Shown piece after piece: positions 1 through 12,800 of a stretch of DNA of 64,000 nt. Position 1 is the first letter of the stretch. Each line of letters opens with the position of its first letter. Origin of the DNA: Ascaris suum (lineage: Eukaryota > Nematoda > Chromadorea > Rhabditida > Ascarididae). The position numbers and the translations under genes were made by a program. The notes under the pieces are model-generated. The model was given only the letters and a program-made list of their open reading frames with translations. It searched no databases and was not told where the DNA came from. Location: the NCBI GenBank assembly GCA_013433145.1, contig CM024175.1:868001-932000 (forward strand), in the 5' to 3' direction.

Positions 1-752
1 AACCCTCCCCACATATTCCTCTCTCACTCAGTTGTTGAGTTGCACAGATTTTCAGCATCAGCTACATATGAGAAATTGAACGTCATACTGTCTACCTTTT
101 CTTGATTATAAGCCGAATCCGTACATCTATCATTGCCGTACGTCTATCACAATGAAATTACATCAAATAAGCCGCATAAAAGATATGATATCTCTCCGAA
201 TAGAAATTCTTTCTTTAAGCGCATCCATAAAAATTTCAATCTAGTCGAGACGTCGGAACTGGTGAATAGAAATAAAGTGAATAGAAAAAATTTGATGTTT
301 TCTTTGCGTTCATTGCAATTTATTAATCAAATGATTTGCGGTTAGAAAATTCTTTTAAATAAAAACACCAAACTAATAAAATGGTTTATGAATATATTCT
401 TATAAAACCAATAACCATGAAATAAAAAATGCAATCGATATACTGAGTGCTCATAACATCAAAATAAAATTCGTTGCCAAAAAACGATTTGCAAATACCC
501 TCACGAATTGCATAAATATTGCAACCAAATAATTCACAAAAGATAATTGATCAATGAAAAACTTTAAAGCATTTTTGAATAACTTCTGAAAATTCGTATA
601 AACTTACGAGCAAAGCAAAAAAAAAAAAAAAAAATAGCACACCGTTCGAGAAGGCTTTCTACTAGAACGACAGTGACCGATCGATAGCACAAATCGGGAG
701 ACAAAAAAACAAGTTAGAAAATTTGACACAAGAAAGAAGATTCGCCTCGTTC
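1..752. other. 3' flank of CAP
   Basis: Holds the probable CAP 3' UTR. On the minus strand an AATAAA polyadenylation signal lies at 319-324, about 430 bases past the stop; it is a candidate only. An 18-base A run sits at 617-634. I see no gene here. Confidence 0.4.
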
Positions 753-833
753 TTACACGATATCGGATACAGTCGTCTGTAGCTTCTTGCCATCAAAGAC
801 CGTCTTGAACTGCTCTGGCACTGGGAATTCCAT
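753..833 (-). CDS. CAP exon 12 (C-terminus and stop)
   Basis: Acceptor AAATTCAG, then [20 protein letters not shown] and TVSDIV, stop TAA at 753-755. The family ends [10 protein letters not shown]...KL.TTV..I, so the terminus is complete. Confidence 0.92.
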   Translation of the reverse strand: MEFPVPEQFKTVFDGKKLQTTVSDIV

Positions 834-3800
834 CTGAATTTACAACTTTTTCTTAGAATTAACCTATAAGACAATATAGGTCAAAGACGAGGTAGACTCA
901 TCTTCTTGGGTATAGCACTGTACACCCAATCCAACACATCTACTTGATATTTACTCGTATAGTCGATTCTCGTTTATTGTTCCTCATATAACTGTGCTCT
1001 TGTGCCACCCCAGGCGATAGCAGGGGCCTACATAAGTCAGGCTTCGTCCGGTCTCGATATCTTAGGTTCTACTCGTGTGTGTAGGCCGTAATGTTCCCCC
1101 GAAACTACTTCTTCCATTTCGCCTTGTGCTCTCGCACATCGGCATCGACAAATGGTTATCTGCTCCTGCTCTTCGCCTACACCCAGTCCTTCTCACATAC
1201 CGCCGTCCCGAGTCAAAATAATCCACTTCCACCGGTTCGCCTTTTCAATCCACATAGATTTACTTGTGACCCTCTGCTATGCAACATTTTGACTAAGTTG
1301 ATATTCCAATATCAACCGCTGAGCATGGCGGTTGACATTTTCAGCAGAAGAAAAAAGAAAACTAAGAAAATATTGAAGTTCTCTGTTTCTTAAACAGCAA
1401 TCGTATGAATCCCGCTCTTCCGCACCTTTTTGTTTATGATTTCTTAGCGAGAAATCCCATCAAATGTGTGAAGGCACACAAATTGCGATTAGAAATCCAT
1501 ATCCAATTCCTCCTCTACATATGACGCGCCACCCATCATTCACTCATCTTCACCCTCACACAAATCACGAGAATAAGAATCAACTTACAAAGTCACCATT
1601 GGTGTCTGTCGGCACTAAAACGTTCATCTCTGAGGATTTACTCGTCACAATTTCAGCAGCCATCGCCTCTTTACTTAGGTATACCTGACAGCCATCTGTC
1701 TTTTGAATTGATAACGTTGGCATCGTTCCAAGAGTCTAAAATTCAGTCCCCATATTTCATGAAAATCGAACGTTAAACCGTTTTGAACTATTGATAAATT
1801 TTCGACTTTCCAATCCTCGAATTAGATGACAATCACAATGACTAGCAGAGTAAGTAGATTGAACGACACGAAAAAAATTGTTTTTCTTTTCTTTTCTTTT
1901 TCCCCCTCCTATCCCTTTTTTCACCAGTACTCAGTTCTATCCGATTATGACTTTCGGCCTAATACAGCCGCAATTTATGACTATTGTCTCAAACTTAACC
2001 TTTCGGAATAGGTCAGTAGCAATATTCCTTCCTCACACTAGATGACCCATAAAACTGAGCCCTCTACTCTGAGTAAATTAATAACTATTCTCCATCAATA
2101 ATATAAAATATTGTTTAAGGTTTTTAGAATTGACGTATCGAACAAAAATATTCCCTTCAGTATAAGTTCACTTCAATAAGTTGAAGAGATAACTCTCTAG
2201 GCAAAGGTTCTGAAGTCGACACGATCATATTGCACTATCGCAGAAATCCTTCAATTCGAACACCTGTGTGCACGCGTAGAGGAATGAAAGGAACTTTGAA
2301 CTTCACTTCCATCAGCGAAAAGGCATAAAGAACTAGGAGACTGGTACTTATGAAAAGTCACCATACAACCGAAAATTCCGAAGCACTGTTCCCAGGACGT
2401 TGGTCAAAGGAAGGAAAAAGGACAAGTGGGAAAATTGCAATAGCGATAGGCTAAGAATGGTGCATGTATCGTAAACTACTTTTCCATCCCTTGCAGAAAA
2501 AATGCCCCAGGCGAAATTAACTAACTGAATATCTCAAAACCAGTTCTTCTGCTTGAAATTTTCTAACTTCCTTGCATTATTTTCTCAAAAGCAAATTGAG
2601 TAATTGAGATGTGAGCCCATAAACGGCTACAACATGGAAAGTTCTAATCGGACTCGCCTGATGCGAATAAGAACCGCAAGAAAATGTCTTCTTTCATGTT
2701 TCATTAAATGATTACGTCCTTCAAAAAATGTGCTCTCATCTCATGTTTACGAATCCGCCGATCCTTCCTTCATTCAACCAGAGTCATCGACATAGGCTTG
2801 TGTCAATTCTTCAGATATCATAGTTCAGTAAGCATATCGTTGAAGGTTTTTCTATGCGACTTAGACAAAAAAGCGCTGAAGGCTTTCTAAAAAAAGGACT
2901 GCAGAGAATACATGCAATTCGCAAAGGTAAGATCGGTGAAAGAATAATTTTCCTTCAAATGAAGGATTAAGTATGATGACCTGTATCTGAACCCCCTGGC
3001 AATTGATCACTTCAACTTGCGAAAGAAGACTATCGAAAACAATCGACGTTTTCTTGCAGCTATCCAGCGTTATCGAATTCACTTTCCCCTTCACCTGAAA
3101 GCTACACACGCGCTCAACAAGGTAAAACTCCATGCAAGAAGTATTCTACAGTAGTGCTTACCTTTTCCATGCTTGTAACTATTACTGTTTTGTAAGTGTT
3201 GAATTTCCCTCTTCCTAAATGAAGATGAGGTGAATTCCTTCTTCCTATTCGACGATTACTGTGATTCCTTTCTCTCGTTCTCCACATTTTGCGAGGTTTC
3301 TTATGAATGCTTCCCCTTGCGTACGTTGTGAATGTATCTCAAACAATAGGCGTAAGGAAATGAATATGAAGAGGACGCTCTGAGCCCGGACACAGCGTCA
3401 CGGAACCTGCTCCTAGTGCCGATGCTCTACCTCTATTAAATTGATAAATGTCGACACTATCTATACTCCAATGACTGCTATATTAATTTCGAAGCGTTGA
3501 TTAATGAATGGTACCAATTCACATATGTATGGCCATCAAATACTTTATTCGCTTATAAGCCATCTCAAAAGGTCACCACAATCCGACCGCTTTCTGTTCA
3601 ATTCAGCACCTTATGTCTATGAATTTCCTGTCATTCTGTAAGCACATGTTACTCAAACTTACTGAATGAAGTGGTATAAGGCGTACCTGAATGACGCTAT
3701 TCTCGCATTTGAACACGTATACCGTCTGCTTCATATTAGTGATTTCCACAATAATATTCTGATTGTTTTTGTGGTACTCCTGGAAGGGACAGAATTAACA

Positions 3801-6800
3801 GAAGCAATTTGCAGCCAACAAGTGTAACTAGTGCTGCAAGAAAAATAAGCGAAAACAACGGGTCAGCAATACTTGCTGGGACGGACAAATCATGAGTTTT
3901 ATGAAATGCGAGCTCTTTCTTTCGTATTGATCACCTTTCATACGAGCTTTTTTGAAGAGAATACGGCAAAAAGGTTACAGAGTAGACTCTTTATCTAAAG
4001 TGACGAACTTATGCAATATTATTATAGGCCCGCTTCATACGACCTCTGACCTATGCAATAAATTACTAACAGCGTAACATGTTACACATACCACATTCCA
4101 CTGCTTCCCATTCTCCAGCCATGTTTTTGCCGGCTTAATGACTTCATCCTTCTTCGCAGTTGATGGCGTCGCTTTGCTTTCCCCTTTCGTGATGTCACCT
4201 GATGCCGGACCCTTAATAAACAAATGCTGTAAGCCCATACTCTAACATGCATTTAAGATGCAGGATCGGCCACATGCACCGTACAATCTTGAACAGAAAA
4301 ATTTCGGCATCCAGATATTTCTCAAGCGCCTATCAGATGGTCTTTTGTTTTCCCATGTTTCCAGAAAGAAATTCCATGCTAGTGAGGTTTCCACCCAGGA
4401 GATTTCACCCAGCAGAATATACTGAGGTTTCCACTTAGGCTTCATCCAGCGGAAAATAACGTCAAGTAGTGTCATAACAGATGCGAGAAAGATAGACGCA
4501 CGAATGTGGTCTTTGAAAAAGAGAGCCCTTGTGAGAGTATGGTACCAAAACGAACATGAAAAAAGTTCTCAGATGACTGAAGTCAAAAGTACACTATATA
4601 TGAAAACGTCCGTTGAGATGCATCTATAGTGTGATGAATGAGGAGTGCATGAAGATGACTAATACCTCTGAATTTTTGCCATTTATCCACACACCGCTAC
4701 CACGAAGTCTATCCATTTTGCAATTCTGGGACACTCATATGGAAGACAAATACTCTCTCTACCCACAGTTTCGATAGTCAATCACTTTTCATCACTAATA
4801 TCGCTGATATTTCACTGGCGATGAACACCACAAATCGGAATACAAGCAAATAAAAAAGAACATACCTGTGCCCTAAGAGCGGGATTTTTATGTGTTTGCA
4901 TATCGGCGGTAACCTTCCTCAGACCTTTTGTGATATCTTCTCCCTTGTTAATCTCTGCGAATAATGCCGCACGATCGGCGCTACTGCTCTTTCCCGATGT
5001 CGACAGGAGATCTCAAACAACTCATCAATTATTTCGGTAGTCGTTTTTGAAGACTCCCACCTATCTCTTTTCTTCTTTTACTAATAAAGACCAACTTTCC
5101 TTGGACGAATATGACCAAAGCTTATCATCAGCAACCATTGAGTTCAATTCAATAATGAAAGAAAAGAGCGATAAGTGATTGGAAATGGTGGTTGCCACAA
5201 ATCTTGTTATGTTGCTGCGGTAGCACCTAGGATGGCTGAAAGACCAAACATTAGCTTCGAAGGTTATCACCAGCAACCACTGAGCACAATTCAATAATAA
5301 AGTGAACAAGTGATCAGCGATAGGAAACAGTGGTTATCACAAATCTCCGTTATCCACATCGATTAACTGCTGACCACAAATTTGGTCGAGCTGGCTGGCA
5401 CTAAATCGATATACAATACAGCAAATAAACTTGCAATATCATGATGAGCTAATTGAATGAATCGTTTTTAAATCCTCTTTCGCTTTTCACTACGCAATGA
5501 GATTCAACGCTTTAATATCCTCAATGCAAAATATTCTTTCAAACTGCATTTTTTTGAGGACTGGTAAGCCGCAAATTTTTTTGCGGATTTAACAAATCGG
5601 TGAAAATATCCCTTTTCAAATCGTTCATGAGTGCTAACGATATTCGCCTTATCACTTGAGACTTTTGCACGTTTGCATTAAATTTACTTTATTGCTTACG
5701 ATTTTCTTTTTGAAATGTGCACCTGTTTTTAAAGGAAATCTCCAAAGCTGAAGAAATTCGATATGCCGTTTAGATTTTTTGCAAATTTCATCTAACATCA
5801 CCGAGTTGTTAAAATTTTTAAGAGATTCTAGGAAATGCTGCTTTTTTTTTCAGACTCTCAGCAATCTGAATAAAAATATGTCATGTCTCATAAATTCTTT
5901 ATGAATTTTGCCTTTTAAAAATATTCAGTACATATTTTCAGATTTCTACGAACTTTGTTGAAAATTTCAGACATCTTTACAAGCTTCTCGAATATCCAGT
6001 TAAGAGATGAATTGTGCACTTTTATAAGTTCGTAAATCACCGCATACATCCAAAGATTTTGAACATATTTCAGGATTTTAGAATGGAGGAAGTATGTTTG
6101 TCACCTTTGTAAGAGATTACATGCTTAATATTTTCACTCTTCTTTACTTCACAACTAATGTTCGTGATATCTGCCTTAAATTTGCTAGCTGTTATAATGA
6201 TTACTCAGAAATAAGTTAATTTGCCGGCAATCACTTCACCGCCTTGCCAACTTCACGCTTACGTAAACATTCGAAAACATGCCTAGAAATCGACGAAACC
6301 CCCTCCACACCCAACCTGAAGAAATCCTCCACCCAATCTATCTTTCAATTATTTACAGCGTATTTAATCTAGATCATAACCAGTGCTTTTTAATTTCCGC
6401 CTATAATTTATGATGGTGCATTATTTGCACGATGTTGCTCCACGGATCAAGATTTTTAATAGTTTTCCGTTTTCAAAGCTAAGAACTCTGCAATGCTTTA
6501 GCATACATACGCGTTGATTTTATCGCATCGTCCAACTTTTCACAAATTTTTGAAAATTCATCAAAAACTTCTCGGCAATTTATCACTAGTTCAGAAGTAT
6601 TTCCATTTACATTCAAACATTTCCAGCTTTTGATAATTCGCTTTATTTTTCTTCTTTTCGGCATTTCGTGCTAAAAACTAAAGGTCGAACTAAAATAGTT
6701 TCACTAATGCTTCAAAAACATTTTCTTCACACTGAAATTTTTGCAAATCAAGCGTCAACAATAACAAACCTGGAGGAAGCACAGGCGGTGGAGGTGGAGG

Positions 6801-9800
6801 AGGAGGTGCAGCACCAGCAGACGGTGCTGATGCCGATTGTGGTGAGCTTCCTCTCGCGGCAGATACTGGAGCACATGCACCCTGAAAACTAACTCCCTCA
6901 TGGTGCCCAAGCTGAACGCTCAGCATAAAATAACCATCATGAGGAATCGTGGTTTGAAAATGACGCTAAAATTTACTAAAATTCATTCACTAAAAGTTTT
7001 ACACCCCAGAAAACCTCTATTACAAATCCATTAAAGTGCTTTGTCTGACACACGCATACTGTTAACTCCTTAACATTGCAAACGATGATGTGTGATGAAA
7101 GAGGTCGACAAATCATTTTAAAAAATGCATGCTGCGGATTCATTCAAATTTACGTTAAAAACAATTCCATCAGCGAATAGAATAAAGGAAGTGAGAAAGA
7201 GATTATTAAGTAAACATCGATCTACACTGTCATAAATAATTTCGCGATAATGAATAAACCATAGGGGAATATCTTAAATTTTAGTGCACTTTTCGCAAGG
7301 AGCTGATGTAACAGTGAAGACGAAAATAAAAACAATGATGCAAACCAACTGGATTACTATTCCACACAAGGCCTGTAGTGTGAACCTGACGAACGTACGT
7401 TTGCAACGAGTTTAGCAAATCAACCCAAGTCTTTGTCCACTCCAAATGAATCTTCAACAGTAAACATTGGCAATGAAGAAGCACTCACCGAAGCTGCTAA
7501 GTCAATCCAAAAACGGTATAAATTACAGAATATCTGAAGATATATCGTCTTGATATCAAATAAACTCTCCATATGTAAAGAGTGTAAATATTTGGGGAGA
7601 GATGTAATAGAAGTTCTAAAACGTTTTTTAAAAATGCGAGAGATGTAATAAGTTGAAGACGCAACTTCTGCTATAATAATTCACAACAGTAGGCATATTG
7701 AGCCCTCAAAAGTAAAACGTTTTTTTTTAAAGATTGCAGCATAAAATAATACCTCTTCGCCATTTTTCCGATTCAGTTTTGGCTTAGCCATTATTCAAAT
7801 AGCAAATGGACACAAGACGATAGATTAATGAAAGAACTGAGAATTTAAAAACCGAAATTACTGGAAAAATTTCAACCATTGAATAAAACAATCAAAAAAC
7901 GCCATATGCATGAATACAATTGCACGAACCTTATCTCCATTCTTATGCTCGTTGCGTACACGATTCACATAGAACATCGATGCATCGTTCATATCTTTAA
8001 CGAATGGAGCTGGTGTTGGCTTCTAGAATTCTATCATTACTTATTTTGCCAAAAATCACAAACAATATCACTTCACTTTCCTCAGTGATGGAAGTATGTG
8101 GAGAAGCGAAAACCGGATTGACTGTCATGCACAGTGCCCCTAGAACGCTTTCACTGGCGTTTCGAGAGAATACTCCAATGGAGACACAGCAATATTTTCA
8201 GTCAAGATTTCAGAGATGCTGATTAGCCAGAAATGTTAACGAATGCATCAGTAAAGCCATGTTCCGCATTTCGAGAGTTCGAGAGAGGGGAAGAGAATTG
8301 GAGGAGCAGAAGAGGGGCATTCCCTCCCTCCCCGCCCCCTTCTACGATATCTTGGGTATAACTGTATTTTAACCGAAGAAGCTAATCCTTTCCGGAAAAA
8401 AAAGCTGAAATTCCTTGAAGTGAACATGTACAATCGGATTAAACATAAGTACTCAATCAAAGCAAACGAGCTGCATACAATATAATGCTTCATATCGAAG
8501 ATAAAGAAATTTGTATCGTAAGAGTCTAAGAGTCGATTTGATATAATGTTAACAATTGAGATAGAGAAATGCAATTTGTATCATAAGAGTCTATTTGATA
8601 GGATAAGCTAGAAAATGATATGTTAAAGTGAGTGATTGTGCTAATTCTCGACTCGCTGATTCCATTGAAATATGGAACTGCCGTAATCGTCGTAAGGAAC
8701 ATTCAAAAAATTCTATGAAAAAAAACTATCATGATTGGAAAAAAATTTCTTGCAAAAGAATATGCAAACTATGAGAATTTATGAAAATTTAACTCAATCA
8801 TAAATAAAAACGTCGAATATCAAACCAGAGAGAAATAATTACAAGAATCGAGAACAAATAAAGAATCACAGAAAACACTTACCACTGTTAGCCATCCTAA
8901 TGCTTGAATTCCTTCACTCACAGCTGAGAGGTGATTGAAGTGAGGTGTATTACGTTTCGACTCTTTTAATGCTCCTATCTCCTCCAATAATTTCACTAAT
9001 GCACCAAGCTTTTCAGTTAACTCGGTGGCCGAAGGTTCCTTTTGACCGGCCGCATTCCAGATGAAATTTCGTTGTTGCATGAAAGCCGATGATACTTTCT
9101 CGCTCTTAAATTTGAACAAAAAATAATAACAATAAACCAAACTGAAAGCGATTATCACACTTAAAAGGAAGTGCTCATAAATAATTTAATTAAAATAATC
9201 AAAGGAATGTATGTTCGACACAATTTCCACATAAGCGCTCAACCATTTCTAAACGACAATAGATTATTTCATTTAGTAATACGAATATGATAAGCCTGGG
9301 TTTCCATATTCAATAAAATCAGCAAAAAGCGCTCATCGAACTATCAGTCAAGGCAATTAGACTTTTTAAGCTATAATTCTCAAAAACTTTATCTAAGCGC
9401 AAAATTTTATCTACCGATGAAAGCGTCGAGGTGAATGCTCCGAAAACTTTATATCCATTTATGTCCATCCCCTGAAAATCCTGCTGGGCAACGGAATAGC
9501 CAAGTAAGATAACGGTAGGAGCTTATCGTACAAAGGATCAGCTAACTGAACGCATGAATATGCGTGTGCAGAGAAAAAGATTGTGCAAAAGATGTTTGTT
9601 TCACTGTCAACAACTTGAAACGTATTGCGCAGCAGTGATGATGAACTCACTGCAATCCCCCCCCCCTCCCCTCCCAAAAAATTGAGCTATTTTCACACAG
9701 GAATAAGAATATATTAGATTAGCGCAAAAAAAGAGCTTGAAGATACTCCTAAAATGAGCGAATAAAAAACTGGAGGAAATACCATCGTCTTCACATCATC

Positions 9801-12800
9801 GCCAACATCGCAACTGAGTTTCAAAAATCGCTGTAAGGGCTCTTCCACCATATCGTCATATTGTCGCACGCAAGGTGGCAACTCTTGCTGCACTGAAATA
9901 GTGGCAACTATCCAAGCAGTAATGATCATCTGTGGCCAAATTGATGCAATAATGCAATGAATTTTTGATCAAACATAAATTTGCTTTTGCAATTTATTCG
10001 TGCTCTTACTTCCGTTTATTTGGATTTGTTTTCTTTTACATTAACTAATTTTTTTACTCGCTTTAATGGCCATCACTTTATTGGCCATTCGTGTCTTTTA
10101 TTATAGTGACATGTCTTATTGCTTAAGAGCATGCACTCATGTTTTAAAAGGCTAAAATAGAACGTTGAAATGCTAAAGAGAAACATCTTCGGTTACAATG
10201 CCCACTACATTTAGACCGCTATCTCAGAAAAGAAGAAACGCGGAATATTATTTAAAAACACGGGTAGCACAGGTGAACTATCCTACCTTTAATTAATCAC
10301 ACCGCGCCAACTTTCACTAAAACATTACGATTCAACAATTGACGGACTCATTTAATTAAGAAACAATCCAAATAAGGAGTAACTCAAGATAAAGATATTA
10401 CAGCCTTTCAGCAAAGATCCTGATCTGCTTATCGACCGGTCGGATCAGTGTTAATCTGCTCCGAGCTTACGTTTGCCTTACCTGAGATACCGTCTGTCGT
10501 ACCGCCACGACAATCATCAGTATCCATTTTTCGTGTACTTTGCTCATCACATTGGAATACCACCCGCTTTTGAGGTTTACTGACTGTCGTATCAGGCGTT
10601 GAATACGGAGAAGTTTTAAGTAAAATGCCCGGTGGGCTTGACGCGCATTGTGCGGTCGATATGTCAGTCGGTTCATCTGTGCTCGCGAACTTCAACGAAT
10701 GAGGACGTACAACGAATATTGTTTGTCCGGAAATCGTTGTGCCAATATCATTAGACGGCTCATCAGTTTTGTTAGTTCTTTCGATGTTTTCAGTACGATT
10801 TGCCGTTCTAATTTTAAAGATACTAGTTTTAGCGGCTTCCTCATCACGATTATCACCGTCATCCAGCATTTGAGGTTTTGGTGGTGGTATTGGAGCTGAT
10901 CGAACCTGCCGAGGTTGCACATTGAAACCATTTAAGCATACATGTGGCGTTTTCCGCAATGTTGACCTACTTGGTTCACATAAAGTTTTTGCAGAAAACG
11001 TTGTTTGAACTTGTGGAGACAATACTGAGGAACCGGGTAAACTCAAAGAAGTGGCAGGTGTATGAAAGGTGTCAGAAGGTGCGTTTGAAGCATCAGCACC
11101 TGAGTCACGCGATCCTGTTGTCGTACCGCTAAAAATATTGTGGACAGCATCTGCATTAAATGGTTGCGCTGATGCTGTTAGAGGCACTGTCTGACTGAGC
11201 TCCATTGCGCTCTTATGACGCTGAAGGTTCGAGAAATAGCTCTCCATTTGCAGTAATGAGGGAGACTGCCTTGGTGGATGATGGGTTAGTGCGGGTGCAC
11301 GACGGATGTGCTCACCCATTGATTCTGCTCGTTGACGAAATTTCGGATCATGTTCCAACTCTTCGCGAACATTTTTTGCAACATTAACCATAGCATTCGT
11401 CACTGGAGTGTCGGGCTGCTCAGCAGCTGATGAAACTGTAGTCGCAGCCGAGGCTACAACAACACTCGGGAGATTCGAATCGGAAGTTCGCCTTTGAAGA
11501 AAAGAAGGACGTGCAGGAACATAATGAAGGCTCGTGTAATTATGGCGCTGCGGTTGCTCCGCTGGCTTCTGACGACCGCGAAAAACCTGAACACGATCAA
11601 AATGACTCGTTTCGGTCGCTGTGTTTGCTGCAACGTCCGTCGACTGGCCGGTGACCCTTGGCTGCGCTTGCTCTTTTTCCAGACAAACGTCAGCTTCCGA
11701 GCTGAATAGCATCACATTACTGGATGCATGTTCACCAAAAGGCACGGCGGAATTCGGACGACGCACACCTGAATGTTGCGAGGACTGATATTCCTTGTGA
11801 TAGGGATTAACATTGGTTAATGATGCGCCTTCAATACGAACAGGAATGATCTTCCTTTCTAGCAGCGGTCGTCTCGTTGAACTTTGACCCTCGAACTGGA
11901 TTGGCACCTGCCTCGCCACTGGTACTTCGGTGGCAACCTGCTGGTATTGCGCCTTGAATGTACCTCCTTGCGTCGATGCTACGTTCTGTTGCCCAGATAG
12001 TATTGGTTCGGCCGCTGACTCCAAAAGTGCAAAAGAACTGTTCCAACGGCCCTTTTGGGGCATATCCGCTTGCATCCATCGTTCGTTACCACCGCTCTGC
12101 GATACGGATGAACTCGTGAGGTTCTTAAAACCCCGTTGATCCGATTCCGTATTCGTGGACACAGAACGGTCACCGCCCAGTACAAGCGTAAAATCTTGCG
12201 TGGACGTTTCATCAGCCTTCTCAGGAAGAGGCGTTATTAGAACTGCCATACTACTCGCCGGTCGTGCAACAGGTGCACCACCACCAACTGCACGATAGGC
12301 GGTTGAGTGCTGCCCAAACGGCTTTGGCGTTCCAAAATATACTGACTCGTACATGGATGAAGGTTGCCAAATCAGACTGGACGGCTTACGATTGTCGGTT
12401 AGGACTAGCGGAATTCAAGGCATTAACGTCGTTGTTGGCATTCCGCTACATCACTGCTGACTGGAGATCAACTGCATGACGGAGAGCCGCGTTTTCGAGC
12501 AACAATATTGATATGTCGGACAGCGATTATAATACGAGTAGAAAATATCGAAATGACAGCAGTGATGGTCGATGAAAGAAAAACTAAACGCAGTGGCTCT
12601 CACGCGAGCATCACTCCAATCTGCAACGCCAATAACTAATTCATTTGTTGTGACTGCGAATCAACGTGAAGAAAAAATTACTGAATCTGCTTATGGTTAC
12701 ATACGTATAGGTTACAGCGGACGCAGCGTCCTTCGGATCCCTACCTCACAAGGGGAAGACGTATTGCTAGATAAATGCCACTAGTGTTCACATCATGTTT

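Noticed and set aside
10467..12212. Several 60-83 codon frames overlapping the 641-codon ORF
   Set aside because: Out-of-frame shadows of the long ORF.
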